NCBI RefSeq assembly: GCF_003001955.1
Contig: NZ_PVNH01000001.1
Span: forward strand, 62,001-126,000
Origin: Prauserella shujinwangii
GTDB taxonomy: Bacteria; Actinomycetota; Actinomycetes; Mycobacteriales; Pseudonocardiaceae
Length of the DNA: 64,000 bases
Reading direction: 5' to 3'
Position 1 is the first letter of the stretch; the number at the start of each line of letters is the position of its first letter. Below the pieces are notes generated by a model, which did not search any database, was not told the DNA's origin, and was given only the letters and a program-made list of their open reading frames with translations. Positions 51,549-60,913 of the stretch are shown one piece after another. Made by a program: the position numbers and the translations under genes.

Positions 51549-52151
51549 ATGCGGAAACTGCAGCGTGCGATGGCCGTGATCGGCACGGGCGCGGCCATCG
51601 CCGCCGGCCTGGCCACCGCGGCCCAGGCCACCACCGGCGCCGGGGACACCGGCAGGGCGGCGGGCGAGCGGGCGGGTGCGACCGCCGAGTACAACGGGAA
51701 GGTCATCGACCTCTCGCAGGGGTGGCAGGGTGCCACCGTCTGCGTCGAGCAGGTCTCGGGCCCCGTCGACTTCCGGTGCTACGACGACCTGCCCACCTAC
51801 CGGGAGGCCGAGGGGCTCGCGCGGGCCGACTCCGGCTTCGGCACCCTCGCCAAGTCCGACTGCCCGTCCAACAACCTCTGCCTGTGGGCCAACAAGAACT
51901 ACCAGGCGGCCATGGTCCGGTTCGTCCGCGCGGGCACCCATCACCTGGAGGATGTGGACTTCCGCGACAAGGCGACCAGCGTGTACAACCGGCGCTCCTC
52001 GTACTCCGCGCTGATCGACTTCCGGTCGTTCCCGGTGCAGGACCGGGTCTTCAACCTCCGGAACGGCGGGTCCATCGCCGACCTGGGCCTGATCGCCTAC
52101 CCGGGTGGCGGCCACTGGAACAACAAGATCGACGCCGTCCGTCTCCACTGA
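51549..52151 (+). CDS. Secreted peptidase-inhibitor I36-like protein
   Basis: 200-aa exported protein. Signal peptide AVIGTGAAIAAGLATAAQA. The mature part ends with the I36/SMPI-like crystallin-fold block: CPSNNLCLWANKNYQAAMVRF, then KATSVYNRRSSY. Two further Cys lie in ATVCVEQVSGPVDFRCYDDL. Such proteins inhibit metalloproteases or are secreted structural proteins in Streptomyces relatives. AAGGAG is ~9 bases before ATG 51549. Single gene between the BCCT and SARP genes. Confidence 0.8.
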   Translation: MRKLQRAMAVIGTGAAIAAGLATAAQATTGAGDTGRAAGERAGATAEYNGKVIDLSQGWQGATVCVEQVSGPVDFRCYDDLPTYREAEGLARADSGFGTLAKSDCPSNNLCLWANKNYQAAMVRFVRAGTHHLEDVDFRDKATSVYNRRSSYSALIDFRSFPVQDRVFNLRNGGSIADLGLIAYPGGGHWNNKIDAVRLH

Positions 52152-52249
52152 CGGCCGTGGTCCACGGTGGGCGGGGCGCCGCGCGGCGCCCCGCCCACCG
52201 GCGCGCGACGGGGCGTTCCCCGCGGTCCCTGCCGCGGGGAGCCGCGGCC

Positions 52250-55081
52250 TCACCGGGCGGGGAGCGCGGCGGACGCCGTCCCCAGCCGCCCGAGCAGCCG
52301 CCTGCCCGCCGCGACCTCCGTGTCGCTGCCCGCCTTCCGGAACACGGTCATCGCCCGCTCGACCGACGCCGCCGCCCGCGACCCGTCGCCGGTGTCCGCG
52401 TACACCTCACCCAGCGCCAGCAGGGTGAAGGCGACGCAGCGCTCGTCGTGCATGCCCTCGAACGCCGCGAGCGCGCGGTGCAGATCCGCGAGTGCCGCGG
52501 TGGCGTCGCCGCGCCGGACGTGCAGCCCGCTCCGGTCCCGCAGCACGGCCGCCTCCCGGTGCCGGTCCCCGGTCTCGCGCGCCAGCCGCAGCGCCTCCGT
52601 GAACCACGCGCCCGCCTCGTCGTCGCGGCCCTGCGCGAGGCGGATCATCCCGACGCCGTTGCGGATCTGCGCCTCCACCGGCCGGTCCCGCCCGGCGAGC
52701 AGGTCCAGCGCGGCGACCGCGTGGCCGAGCGCGTCGTCGAACCGGCCGGTCAGCCGGAAGGCGGTGGCCAGGCCCGCCAGCGCCGTCGCCTCGCCCCGCT
52801 CGTCGCCGCACGCGTGGAACAGCCGCCGCGAACGGCGCAGCGTCCGCGTGGCCGCGCCGAAGTCCTCGCGGTAGATCCGCACCTGCCCGAGCCCGCGCAG
52901 CAGCGCGGCCTCACCGCGCCGATTGCCCGCCGTCACGACGGCTCGCAGGGCCACCTCGTGCCCGCGCTGCCAGTCGTCGTGGTTGCCGCGGTGGTCGTAG
53001 TAGGGGACCACCGCCGTGGCGAGCTCCCACGCCAGCTCGTCGAGCCCCCAGTCGGCGGCGAGCGCGACCGCCCCCAGCAACGGGATCCGCTCGGTGTCGA
53101 ACCAGGCGAGCGGGCACGGCAGCAGCGGCCGTTCGGTCTCCCGGCCGGGCGGGACGCGGAGCGCGGACCCCCGGCCCGCCCCGAGCACGCTGCGCGGCAG
53201 CCCCTCGTTCGCCTTCTCCGCGAGGTGCAGCCACGCGCCGAGCACGCGGGCGACCGCCCGGGCGCGCGCCTCCGGCGGGTCGGCGTCGGCGGCCTTCACC
53301 GCGTAGTCCCGCAGCAGGTCGTGCAGCCGGTACCGGGCCTGCCCCACGGCGTCCGTGCCGACCACGGTGAGCAGGCTGGCGTCCAGCAGCTCGTCGAGCG
53401 CGTCGTCGGCGTTCCGCTCGCCGAGCAGGGGCCCGATCACCCAGCCGGGGAACGTCTGCGCGCCGAGCAACCCGAGTGACCGGAACGCGCGCGCCGCACG
53501 GTCGGACAGCATGCGCACGCTGACCTCGAAGCTCGCGCGGACGCTGGTGTCGCCGACCCGCAGCTCGCCGATCCGGCGGGACTGGTCGGCGAGCCGGTCG
53601 CGCAGCACCCGCAGCGACCAGCCGGGCCTGCCGGCCAGCTTGGCCGCCCCCACGCGGATCGCCAGCGGGAGGTAGCCGCAGAACCGCGCGATCGCGTCGG
53701 CCTGGTCCGGCTCGTCCTCGACGCGGTTGGCGCCCGCGACCCTGGCCAGCAGCTCGCGGGCCTCGTCCGGGCGGAACACGCCGAGTTCGAGACCGCGGGC
53801 GCCCGCCAGGTCGGTGAGCCGGTGCCTGCTCGTGACGAGGACGGCGCAGTGGGCGGTGCCGGGCAGCAGCGGCCGCACCTGGGTGGCGTCGGCGGCGTCG
53901 TCGAGCAGCAGCAGCGTTCTCCGCTCCGCCAGGTGGGAGCGGTACAGCGCGGCGCGTTCGTCCAGCCCTTCGGGGATGGCCGCGCCGCGCACGCCGATGG
54001 CGCGGAGCAACTCCGCCAGCATCGCCGACGGCGGGCGCGGCTCCGTGGACGTTCCGGCGAGGTTGAGGTAGAGGGCACCGTCGGGGAACAGCCCGGCCGC
54101 GGCGTGCGCGGCCCGTACGGCCAGCGCCGACTTGCCCACCCCGGGGGCGCCGACCACGACCACCGGCGGATGCCCGGGATCGGCGAGCAGGCGGGCCAGC
54201 GTCGCCAGCGCGTCCGCCCGGCCGGTGAAGTCGGGAACGTCCCGGGGCAGCTGCCGCGCGGGCGGCTCCCCGCCCTCGGCGCCGGCAGGCCCGCCGGGCG
54301 CGGCCGCCGCCCGCCCTGGCGTCGCGTCGAGCGCGGAGTCGGCCCGCAGGATCCGTTCGTGCAGCGCGCGCAGCGCCGGGCCGGGGTCGACCCCCAGCTC
54401 GTCGGCCAGCAGCCTGCGGGTGTCGTCGAACACGGCGAGCGCCTCGGCCTGCCGCCCCGCCCGGTACAGCGCGAGCATCCGCAGCTCGCGCAGGTGTTCC
54501 CGCAGCGGGTGCTCGCGGCTGAGCCGGGACAGCTCGGGCAGGACGGAGGCGTGCTCGCCGAGCAGCAGGCGGATCTCCAGCAGCTCCTCCACCGCGGCCA
54601 GCCTGCTCTCCTCCAGCCGGGCCCGTTCGACGACCACCGGCCCGGCGTCGAGGCCACCGAACGCGGGGCCGCGCCACAACCCGAGCGCGGCGTCGAGCGC
54701 CTTCCCCGCCAGCGCGGGCTCACCGGCGGCGCGGGCTGCCCGCGCCTGCTCCAGGTGCCTGCCGAACACCCAGCTGTCCAGCTGTTCCGGAGCCAGGCGC
54801 AGCCGGTAGCAGTGCCCCGCCGACTCGACGATGTCGCCGGAACCCAGGCGCCGCAGCACCCGCCGCAGGTCGCCGACGTACTTCTGGACGAGGTTCACCC
54901 CGCTGCGGGGCGGGTCGCCGCCCCAGACCACGTCGATGATGGTCTCGCGGTCCACCCGTCGTCCCGCGTGCAGCAGCAGCGCCGCGAGCACGCGGGACCG
55001 CTTGGCCGCGCCGAACCCGATCTCCTCCGTCCCTCGCCAGCCGGCGATCGGCCCGAGTACCCCGAACCGGACCTCCGTCAC
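52250..55081 (-). CDS. SARP/AfsR-type regulator (wHTH-BTAD-NB-ARC-TPR)
   Basis: 943-aa large regulator. Residues ~1-95: OmpR-like winged helix (FGAAKRSRVLAALLLHAGRRV, YVGDLRRVLRRLG). ~100-245: bacterial transcriptional activator domain ending REHLRELRMLALYRAGRQAEALAVFDDTRR. ~310: Walker A GAPGVGKSA and, further on, LLLLDDAADATQVRPLLPGTAHCAVLVTSR (Walker B/sensor). The rest is TPR repeats. This is the AfsR plan, linking ATP-dependent switching to secondary-metabolite or development gene activation. Start GTG 55081 after GGGGGGA. No biosynthetic cluster is recognisable next to it, so its target is elsewhere or pleiotropic. Confidence 0.92.
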   Translation of the reverse strand: MTEVRFGVLGPIAGWRGTEEIGFGAAKRSRVLAALLLHAGRRVDRETIIDVVWGGDPPRSGVNLVQKYVGDLRRVLRRLGSGDIVESAGHCYRLRLAPEQLDSWVFGRHLEQARAARAAGEPALAGKALDAALGLWRGPAFGGLDAGPVVVERARLEESRLAAVEELLEIRLLLGEHASVLPELSRLSREHPLREHLRELRMLALYRAGRQAEALAVFDDTRRLLADELGVDPGPALRALHERILRADSALDATPGRAAAAPGGPAGAEGGEPPARQLPRDVPDFTGRADALATLARLLADPGHPPVVVVGAPGVGKSALAVRAAHAAAGLFPDGALYLNLAGTSTEPRPPSAMLAELLRAIGVRGAAIPEGLDERAALYRSHLAERRTLLLLDDAADATQVRPLLPGTAHCAVLVTSRHRLTDLAGARGLELGVFRPDEARELLARVAGANRVEDEPDQADAIARFCGYLPLAIRVGAAKLAGRPGWSLRVLRDRLADQSRRIGELRVGDTSVRASFEVSVRMLSDRAARAFRSLGLLGAQTFPGWVIGPLLGERNADDALDELLDASLLTVVGTDAVGQARYRLHDLLRDYAVKAADADPPEARARAVARVLGAWLHLAEKANEGLPRSVLGAGRGSALRVPPGRETERPLLPCPLAWFDTERIPLLGAVALAADWGLDELAWELATAVVPYYDHRGNHDDWQRGHEVALRAVVTAGNRRGEAALLRGLGQVRIYREDFGAATRTLRRSRRLFHACGDERGEATALAGLATAFRLTGRFDDALGHAVAALDLLAGRDRPVEAQIRNGVGMIRLAQGRDDEAGAWFTEALRLARETGDRHREAAVLRDRSGLHVRRGDATAALADLHRALAAFEGMHDERCVAFTLLALGEVYADTGDGSRAAASVERAMTVFRKAGSDTEVAAGRRLLGRLGTASAALPAR

Positions 55082-55236
55082 GGTCGTCCCCCCGATCCCT
55101 CGCGCGCCGCGCGGGCGCCCCGTGGTGTCCCACGGACGACGCTGCCACGAACCGCGCGCCGGCGGGGGCGGGTTTTCGCGCGATACCGCGGAATTGAGGG
55201 AGATCACACGGACGCGGGACGGCCGGGAGGGCGGCG

Positions 55237-55536
55237 TCAGCCCGGCGGCCCGGGGAGTTCCAGCGCCCGGTCGGAGCGCCGCGCGGCCCGTTCCACGATC
55301 CGCCGCAGCCAGCGGTGCGCCTCGTCGTGCTCCCTCTGCTCGTGCCACCACAGGATCTCCACGATCGGCGGTGGATCACCGGGGCGGTCGAGCAGCCGCA
55401 GGCCGGAACGGCCCGCGAAATGCCGCGCGATCCGGCCGGTGCCCACGACGACGTGCGGCGTCGCCGGGTAGCTGTCCACCCGCAGGCCCCAGCGCAGCGG
55501 GACTTCGTGCGCGACCTGCTCGGGCGGGCGCCGAGG
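55237..55536 (-). pseudogene. LysR-family regulator remnant (C-terminal effector domain)
   Basis: Minus-strand frame open from an upstream stop (55537-55539) to 55237, without a plausible start. PEQVAHEVPLRWGLRV, then TPHVVVGTGRIARHFAGRSGL and PPPIVEILWWHEQREHDEAHRWLRRIVERAA is the end of a LysR substrate-binding domain. The HTH half is missing. Confidence 0.6.
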
Positions 55537-55591
55537 TCAGGGAGTTCGGCACCGTGGCGGACGGCACGGACCTCTCCCGCGCCCGCACCTC

Positions 55592-55702
55592 GGCGAGCGG
55601 GCACCGTTCGGCGGCGTCAAGGGCAGCGGCATGGGCCGCGCGAGGGGCGCCGAGGGTCTCCGCGAGTTCATGGACACCCACGCGGTCGGCTTCCCCGGGT
55701 GA
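55592..55702 (+). pseudogene. Aldehyde dehydrogenase C-terminal remnant
   Basis: Plus-strand frame reads ERAPFGGVKGSGMGRARGA, then EGLREFMDTHAVGFPG and a stop. APFGGVKxSGxGREGG is the C-terminal signature of NAD(P)-dependent aldehyde/succinate-semialdehyde dehydrogenases (here R-A-R for the usual R-E-G). Everything upstream is gone; the frame abuts the LysR remnant. Confidence 0.65.
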
Positions 55703-55712
55703 GCCCGGCCGC

Positions 55713-56315
55713 TCACAGCCAGAACGTGCCGATCGTGCTCGCCGCGAGCAGCGCGAGCACCTTGTTGAAGCGGGACCAGTGCCGGTCGGCGAGCCGGGTG
55801 CGCAGCGCCGCGCCGAAGAGGACCCAGACGCTCGCGGCGCACCACACCACTCCCAGGAACCACGCGACGCCGAGCAGGTCGACCGCGCGCCCGCCCGGGG
55901 CGTGCGGCCCGAGGAACCCGGAGACGAACGCGAGGCTGGCCAGCCAGGTCTTGGGGTTCGCGAACTGCAGCGTGGCGAACTGCCACCAGCCCGGCACGGC
56001 CCCGGCGCCGTCGGCGGACGCCGGGCGTCCCGAGGACCGCCACAGCCGGATCGCGAGCCACAGCAGGTAGAGCGACGCGCCCACGGTGAGCGCCAGCCGC
56101 AGCCAGGGACTGCGCGCGACGAGTGCCCCGACGCCGGCGCCGCTCACCGCGATGATCGCGGCGAACCCGGTGGTCATGCCGAGCAGGCCGGGCAGCGTGC
56201 GCAGGTACCCGACGCGCGCGCCGCTCGCCGCGAACAGGACGTTGTTGGGGCCGGGCGTCACGGCCATGACGAACGCGAGCGCGGTGACGGACGCGAGCCA
56301 CCCGAGCACGGACAT
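55713..56315 (-). CDS. LysE/RhtB-family amino-acid exporter
   Basis: 200-aa membrane protein with about six spans. The first span contains ALAFVMAVTPGPNNVLFAASGARVG, the LysE/RhtB signature (TPGPNxxxxxxxG), and FATLQFANPKTWLASLAFVSG is the conserved central NPK motif. Exports amino acids or related small molecules. Start ATG 56315. Divergent from the enoyl-CoA hydratase gene. Confidence 0.93.
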   Translation of the reverse strand: MSVLGWLASVTALAFVMAVTPGPNNVLFAASGARVGYLRTLPGLLGMTTGFAAIIAVSGAGVGALVARSPWLRLALTVGASLYLLWLAIRLWRSSGRPASADGAGAVPGWWQFATLQFANPKTWLASLAFVSGFLGPHAPGGRAVDLLGVAWFLGVVWCAASVWVLFGAALRTRLADRHWSRFNKVLALLAASTIGTFWL

Positions 56316-56436
56316 GCCGTCAGCCTGCGCAGCCGCGCTGACGGATCGCTGACGACCCCGCACCGGACGGCCACCCGTCAGCCACCTGTCAGCGGCGGCC
56401 GCCACCCTCGTCCCGACACCGACCAGGGAGACGCCG

Positions 56437-57243
56437 ATGACCGTGCGGGTGACCACGGTGGACTCGATCGCCACCGTCGTGATCGACCGGCCGGAGAAGC
56501 TGAACGCGCTCGACTACGCCACCATCGACCGGCTGCGGCGGGTGCTCGACCAGTGCGAGGCCGACCCCGGCACGCGCGCGGTGATCCTCACCGGTGCGGG
56601 GGACCGCGCGTTCAGCGCGGGCGCCGACCTCACCGACCTCGCCGGGAGCATCCGGGGCGGCGCCGACCGGGCGCTGCGCGAGGTGGTCGCGCGCGGGCAG
56701 GGGCTGACCCGGCGCATCGAGAACTTCCCGAAACCGGTGCTCGCCGCCGTGAACGGGATGGCGCTGGGCGGCGGTTGCGAGATCACCGAGGCGGCGCACC
56801 TCGCGGTGGCCGCCGACCACGCGACGTTCGGCAAGCCCGAGATCACGCTCGGCTTCCCGCCCCCGTTCGGCGGCTCGCAGCGGCTTCCCCGGCATGTGGG
56901 CCGCAAGGTGGCGCTGGAGCTGATCCTCACCGGCGACCGCGTCGACGCCCACCGCGCGCGGGAGCTTGGGCTGGTCAACGCGGTGGTGCCCGCCGCCGCG
57001 CTCGCGGACGCGGCGAGGGCGCTGGCGGACCGGGTCGTCCGGCACGCGCCCACCGCGGTCGCGGCGTGCCTGGCGGCGGTCACCCGGGGCATCAACGTGC
57101 CCATCGACGAGGGCCTGGCGATCGAGGCCGCGTGGTTCGCGACCACGGTGCCCACCGATGGGGTGCGGGACGGGCTCGACCGGTTCCTGACCGGCCGCCG
57201 GTCCCGGCGCGACACCGAGGGGAACGCACCCGCCCGGGCGTAA
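56437..57243 (+). CDS. Enoyl-CoA hydratase/isomerase (crotonase) family protein
   Basis: 268-aa crotonase. N-terminal VVIDRPEKLNALDYATIDRL, oxyanion-hole segments AFSAGADLTDLAG and NGMALGGGCEITEAA, and the second-Glu segment FGKPEITLGFPPPFGGSQRLPR. The usual PGxGG is PPFGG, hinting at a subgroup. Reaction could be hydration of an enoyl-CoA in fatty- or amino-acid breakdown. It is 9 bases upstream of a BTAD regulator gene on the same strand, likely co-transcribed. GGGAGACGCCG precedes ATG 56437. Confidence 0.9.
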   Translation: MTVRVTTVDSIATVVIDRPEKLNALDYATIDRLRRVLDQCEADPGTRAVILTGAGDRAFSAGADLTDLAGSIRGGADRALREVVARGQGLTRRIENFPKPVLAAVNGMALGGGCEITEAAHLAVAADHATFGKPEITLGFPPPFGGSQRLPRHVGRKVALELILTGDRVDAHRARELGLVNAVVPAAALADAARALADRVVRHAPTAVAACLAAVTRGINVPIDEGLAIEAAWFATTVPTDGVRDGLDRFLTGRRSRRDTEGNAPARA

Positions 57244-57252
57244 CATGCGGCC

Positions 57253-59346
57253 ATGAGCGGCCGCTCCAGCCGAGGGCACGCGCCGGGACCGGTGCGCCCG
57301 CGCTTCCTCGTCCTCGGCCCGGTGGCCGTCGCCCTCGGTGACGGCCACCGGGCACCGGCGCCCCGGGACCAGGTCGTCCTGGCCGCGTTGCTGGCCCACC
57401 GCAACACGGTCGTCCCGGCGAGCCGCCTCGCCGGCTGGGCCTGGCCGGAGCGGGATGCGCCGAGCCGCAACGCGCTGCAGGCGAGGATCTCGCGCCTGCG
57501 CGGGCTGCTCGGTCCCGGCCGGGCCGCCGGGCTGGAGTTCCGCTCCGGTGGCTACCGGCTGCGCGTTCCGGCCGGGGAGGCCGACGACGACCTGCTGCGC
57601 GACGCGGTCGACCGGGCCCGGTGGCTGCTCGGGGCCGACCAGCCGGTGGCGGCGGGGGAGGTGCTGACCGCCGGGCTCGAGCTCTGGCGAGGTGAGCCGT
57701 ACGCGCCGCACGGGCAGGCACCGTTCGCCGCGACGGCGGTGGCGGCGCTGCGCGAGCTGCACCGCACGGCGCGGCTGCTCCGGTGCGCGGCGGCCAGGGA
57801 GGCGGGCGACCTGGACGGCGCCGTCGCGGCCGGCCGCCTCCTGGTCGAGGAGGACCCGCTGTGGCCGGGCGGCAGGGCGGAGCTGATGCGCGCGCTCGAC
57901 GCCGCGGGCCGCCGCGCCGAGGCCCTCGACGTGTACGAGGCGGGACGGCGGCTGGTCGCGGAGGCCACCGGGCTGGAACCGGCCACGGAACTGCGATCCC
58001 TGCAGCAGCGCATCCTCCGCGAGGAGCGCAGCAGGGCACGGACCCGGCTCGCCGGTCCCGGCGTGCTGGATCCGCTCGGGATGCTCCGCTGGCTCGCCGA
58101 GGCCGGTGACGTGGAACCCGCGCTGCGGCTGGGTGTGCGGTGCGCGTGGGGCTGGTGGCTGACCGGTGACCGGGCCCGGGGCCGGTCGCTCATCCACGAG
58201 CTGCTCGTGCGGTACCGGAATGGAGGCTGCTCCGACCGCACGCTCGACCTGCGCGCCAGGGCGTGGGCGGGAGCGCTCAGCGTGCACGACCGGGACCAGC
58301 ACCGGGCACTGCGCGACGCGCGGGACGCGCTCGCGGCCCTGGGCACGTCGTGGGCGGGCACCGACGCGCTCGCCGCCGTCCTCGTCGCCGAGCGTCACCA
58401 CGAGCGCGGCGAGCGCGCGGCGGCGCGGGAGCTGCTGGGCGGCGCCGTGCGCTCGCTGCGCGCGGCGGACGACGTCTGGGGCCTCGCGCTGGCCGAGCTT
58501 GTCGAGGCCCGCGGCCTGCTGCTGAGCGGGTCCTGCGACGCGGCCGACCGGGCCGCGACGGCGGCGCTGTCCCGGTTCGAGCGGCTGGCGGACCCGGCGG
58601 GCCAGCTCGCGGCGCTGGACGTGCTCGGGTACTCCAGCGAGGTCCACGGCCGGTACCGGGCGGCGGCCCGGCACCACCTGCGTGCGCTGGAGTACGCGGT
58701 GCACGGGGACTGGCCGCACGCGCGGGGCAGGCAGCTCGCCCGGCTCGGCAGCGTCCTCGGCCTGGCCGGCGACCCGGAGGCGGGTCGCGCCCGGCTGACG
58801 GAGGCGCTGGCGCTGGGCCGCGAGCTCGGGTCGCACCAGCTGGCCGCCTACGCGCTGAACGGCCTGGCCGTGGTCGACGTCCGCACCGGGACACCGGCCC
58901 GCGCCCGGCACCGTCATCGCGAGGCGCTCGGGTGGTACCGCGACACCGGGTCGGGATCGGGGGTCGCCTTCACCGCCGCGGCCCTCTCGCGCGTGGTGGG
59001 CGACGCCGCCGAGCGCCGGTCGCTGCAGCGCGAGGCGCTGCGGGCCGCGCTCGGCACCGGTGATCCCCGCTCGGTCGCCTACGCGCTGGAGAGCGCCGCG
59101 GTGACCGCGCGCACACCGCTCGACGTGGCGACGCTGACCGGCGCCGCCCGCGAGCTGCGCCGCCGGACCGGCCGGGAGCTGCCGCCCGGTGAGCAGCCCG
59201 ACCTGGCGCGCGCCGCTGGGCGGGCGGCCGCGGCGGCGGGCGCCGACTTCGAGCGCCACGCCGGTGCCGCCGCGGGGACGGTCGCCCGCGGTGACGACGC
59301 GGCGGTGTACGCCCTCGCCGCCACCGTGCTCGCCCCCGCCGGGTAG
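57253..59346 (+). CDS. BTAD-domain (SARP-like) regulator with TPR tail, no NB-ARC
   Basis: 697-aa regulator. Winged-helix part ~15-105 (RFLVLGPVAVALGDGHRAP, PSRNALQARISRLRGLLG), BTAD ~110-250 (ALRELHRTARLLRCAAAREAGDLDGA, RAEALDVYEAGRRLVAEATGLEPATEL). The remaining ~430 residues are TPR-like helical repeats (LVEARGLLLSGSCDAADRAATAALSRFERL). No Walker A is seen, unlike the regulator at 52250. Nine bases after the crotonase gene. Possible targets include that gene; otherwise unknown. Confidence 0.85.
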   Translation: MSGRSSRGHAPGPVRPRFLVLGPVAVALGDGHRAPAPRDQVVLAALLAHRNTVVPASRLAGWAWPERDAPSRNALQARISRLRGLLGPGRAAGLEFRSGGYRLRVPAGEADDDLLRDAVDRARWLLGADQPVAAGEVLTAGLELWRGEPYAPHGQAPFAATAVAALRELHRTARLLRCAAAREAGDLDGAVAAGRLLVEEDPLWPGGRAELMRALDAAGRRAEALDVYEAGRRLVAEATGLEPATELRSLQQRILREERSRARTRLAGPGVLDPLGMLRWLAEAGDVEPALRLGVRCAWGWWLTGDRARGRSLIHELLVRYRNGGCSDRTLDLRARAWAGALSVHDRDQHRALRDARDALAALGTSWAGTDALAAVLVAERHHERGERAAARELLGGAVRSLRAADDVWGLALAELVEARGLLLSGSCDAADRAATAALSRFERLADPAGQLAALDVLGYSSEVHGRYRAAARHHLRALEYAVHGDWPHARGRQLARLGSVLGLAGDPEAGRARLTEALALGRELGSHQLAAYALNGLAVVDVRTGTPARARHRHREALGWYRDTGSGSGVAFTAAALSRVVGDAAERRSLQREALRAALGTGDPRSVAYALESAAVTARTPLDVATLTGAARELRRRTGRELPPGEQPDLARAAGRAAAAAGADFERHAGAAAGTVARGDDAAVYALAATVLAPAG

Positions 59347-59466
59347 CGGCTCCCGGCGCCGCCCGGCACCCGCGGGCACCGGCACTGTCCCTTGTGGCCG
59401 GTCGGCACGTCGGTCCGGGGACCGTCACCCGCGGCCGGGCCTGGTGGGCGGCCGGTCCGGACGGGC

Positions 59467-59982
59467 TCAGGCCGGTGCGGTGGAGAAGCGCGCCCAGACC
59501 CGCTTCCCCGTGCCGGTGGGCGTGCAGCCCCAGTCGTCGGCGAGGGCCGCGACGAGCCGGATTCCGCGTCCCCGCACGGCGCGGCTCTCGGCAGGCCGCA
59601 GCACCGGGGCCGTGCTGGAACGGTCGGCGACGGTGAGGACCAGCGTGCCCCGGTGCAGCCGCACGGTGAGGTCCGACGCCGACCGCGCGTGCTCGAGACT
59701 GTTGGTGACGAGTTCCGTCGCCACCAGGGCGATCTCCTCGATCCGGCGCCGGGGCAGCGCCCAGCCTGCGAGCACGCGCCGCACGAAGTCGCGGGCGCGG
59801 GTCACCGAGGATGGCTGGGGTGGAAGCCCGGGCAGGACCTGCGCCTCCGCGGGCCCGCGGCCCGCCCGGGCACGCCGGGCGAGGACGTCGCCGGTGGAGC
59901 GGCCGGTGCCCGTCCCGTGCGCAGGGACGTCGCGAGGCGGGGACTGCCCCGCCGCCGTCGCGCTGTGGTGGTGCGGAGTCAC
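59467..59982 (-). CDS. HATPase_c_2 ATP-binding protein (RsbW-like anti-sigma/serine kinase)
   Basis: 171-aa protein with a ~60-residue disordered N-terminus and a GHKL kinase domain: RARDFVRRVLAGWALPRRRIEEIALVATELVTNSLEHAR (N-box with TELVTNSLEHA), LVLTVADRSST and GRGIRLVAALADDWG (G-box). Such proteins phosphorylate STAS anti-anti-sigma factors or bind sigma factors. It is divergent from a STAS gene 326 bp away, a likely partner. Confidence 0.9.
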   Translation of the reverse strand: MTPHHHSATAAGQSPPRDVPAHGTGTGRSTGDVLARRARAGRGPAEAQVLPGLPPQPSSVTRARDFVRRVLAGWALPRRRIEEIALVATELVTNSLEHARSASDLTVRLHRGTLVLTVADRSSTAPVLRPAESRAVRGRGIRLVAALADDWGCTPTGTGKRVWARFSTAPA

Positions 59983-60308
59983 GTCCGGTGATCACTCCTT
60001 CCCTTCCGCTCCCACGGTAACGCGCCGCCGGTGCCGGCGCCGGACAGTGGAGCGGTGGCGACCGGAGGTCCATTGTGGTGACGCGACTGTGGTCTCCGCC
60101 ACGCGCGCGCTGCAGGTGCCCGACCTGAGATTCACGAATAGCGGTGCTAGTGTTCGGTCCACTGCGGTTGAGCAGCCAGCCGCGCCCGCGAGGTGTGGGC
60201 ACGATGTGGGGCCATTCGCAGTCCTTCTCTCCAGCGCGCCGGTGACGGTCGCGCGCCTCGCGGGGTCGGGTCGATGCCGGACGTGGCCGGAGAAGGAGGT
60301 CTCCTCCC
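59983..60308. promoter_or_regulatory. Divergent intergenic region, kinase/STAS
   Basis: 326 bp without a supported gene. One candidate sigma-70-type promoter toward the STAS gene: CTGAGA (60125) - 17 bp - TAGTGT (60148), about 155 bp upstream of the STAS start. Confidence 0.35.
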
Positions 60309-60662
60309 ATGTCGGAAGTCTGTCGTGTCACCACGGACCAGGTGGGTTCGGTCGTCGTGGCCCGCCTGGCGGGCGAGATCGACGTCCGCAACGCCGTGAG
60401 CGTCGAGGCGCGGCTCGTGCGCGTGGTCGACGAGGCGGCGGGCGCGGTCGTGCTGGACCTGCGGGGCGTGACGTTCCTCGCGTCCAGCGGGCTGAGCATG
60501 CTCGTCCGCGTACACGAGCGGTGCCGGGAGCGCGACCTGCCGTGGCATCTCGTGGCGGCCACCCGGGAGGTCCTGCGTCCCCTGGAGGTGACCGGGCTGC
60601 GCGCGGAGCTGCCCGTCGTGGACAGCGTGGAGGCGGCGCTCGCGGCCGGTGGCGTCGGGTGA
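60309..60662 (+). CDS. STAS-domain anti-sigma-factor antagonist
   Basis: 117-aa STAS protein: VVVARLAGEIDVRNAVSVEARLVRVV, then VVLDLRGVTFLASSGLSMLVRVHERC with the phosphorylatable Ser near residue 58 (LASSGLS). It would relieve inhibition by an RsbW-type kinase, probably the one encoded divergently. GGAGAAGGAGG precedes the ATG. The present C-terminus (VDSVEAALAAGGVG) lies within the first unit of an 89-bp tandem repeat; the probable ancestral end is at 60929 in the same frame. Confidence 0.93.
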   Translation: MSEVCRVTTDQVGSVVVARLAGEIDVRNAVSVEARLVRVVDEAAGAVVLDLRGVTFLASSGLSMLVRVHERCRERDLPWHLVAATREVLRPLEVTGLRAELPVVDSVEAALAAGGVG

Positions 60663-60913
60663 CGCTGTCCGGTGTGGTGGGTGGTGCGGTGGGTGTTGCT
60701 GCCGTCGTGGACAGCGTGGAGGTGGCGCTCGCGGCTGGTGGCGTCGGGTGACGCTGTCCGGTGTGGTGGGTGGTGCGGTGGGTGTTGCTGCCGTCGTGGA
60801 CAGCGTGGAGGTGGCGCTCGCGGCCGGTGGCGTCGGGTGACGCTGTCTGGTGTGGTGGGTGGTGCGGTGGGTGTTGCTGCCGTCGTGGACAGCGTGGAGG
60901 TGGCGCTCGCGGC
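60615..60913 (+). repeat. 89-bp tandem repeat formed from the STAS gene 3' end
   Basis: GTCGTGGACAGCGTGGAGG recurs at 60615, 60704, 60793 and 60882, an exact 89-bp period: three full units plus ~32 bases. Units differ by about two substitutions. Unit 1 contains the STAS stop (GGCGTCGGGTGA). Three units add 267 bp, which keeps frame with the distal stop at 60927-60929. Confidence 0.95.

Noticed and set aside
49626-52253. Extended 875-residue reading of the BCCT transporter
   Set aside because: The extra N-terminal ~300 codons run antisense through the I36 inhibitor gene and lack membrane or domain features; ATG 51356 fits the family.
55376-55681. 101-residue minus-strand ORF over the scar region
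   Set aside because: It is antisense to the aldehyde-dehydrogenase remnant and out of frame with the LysR remnant.
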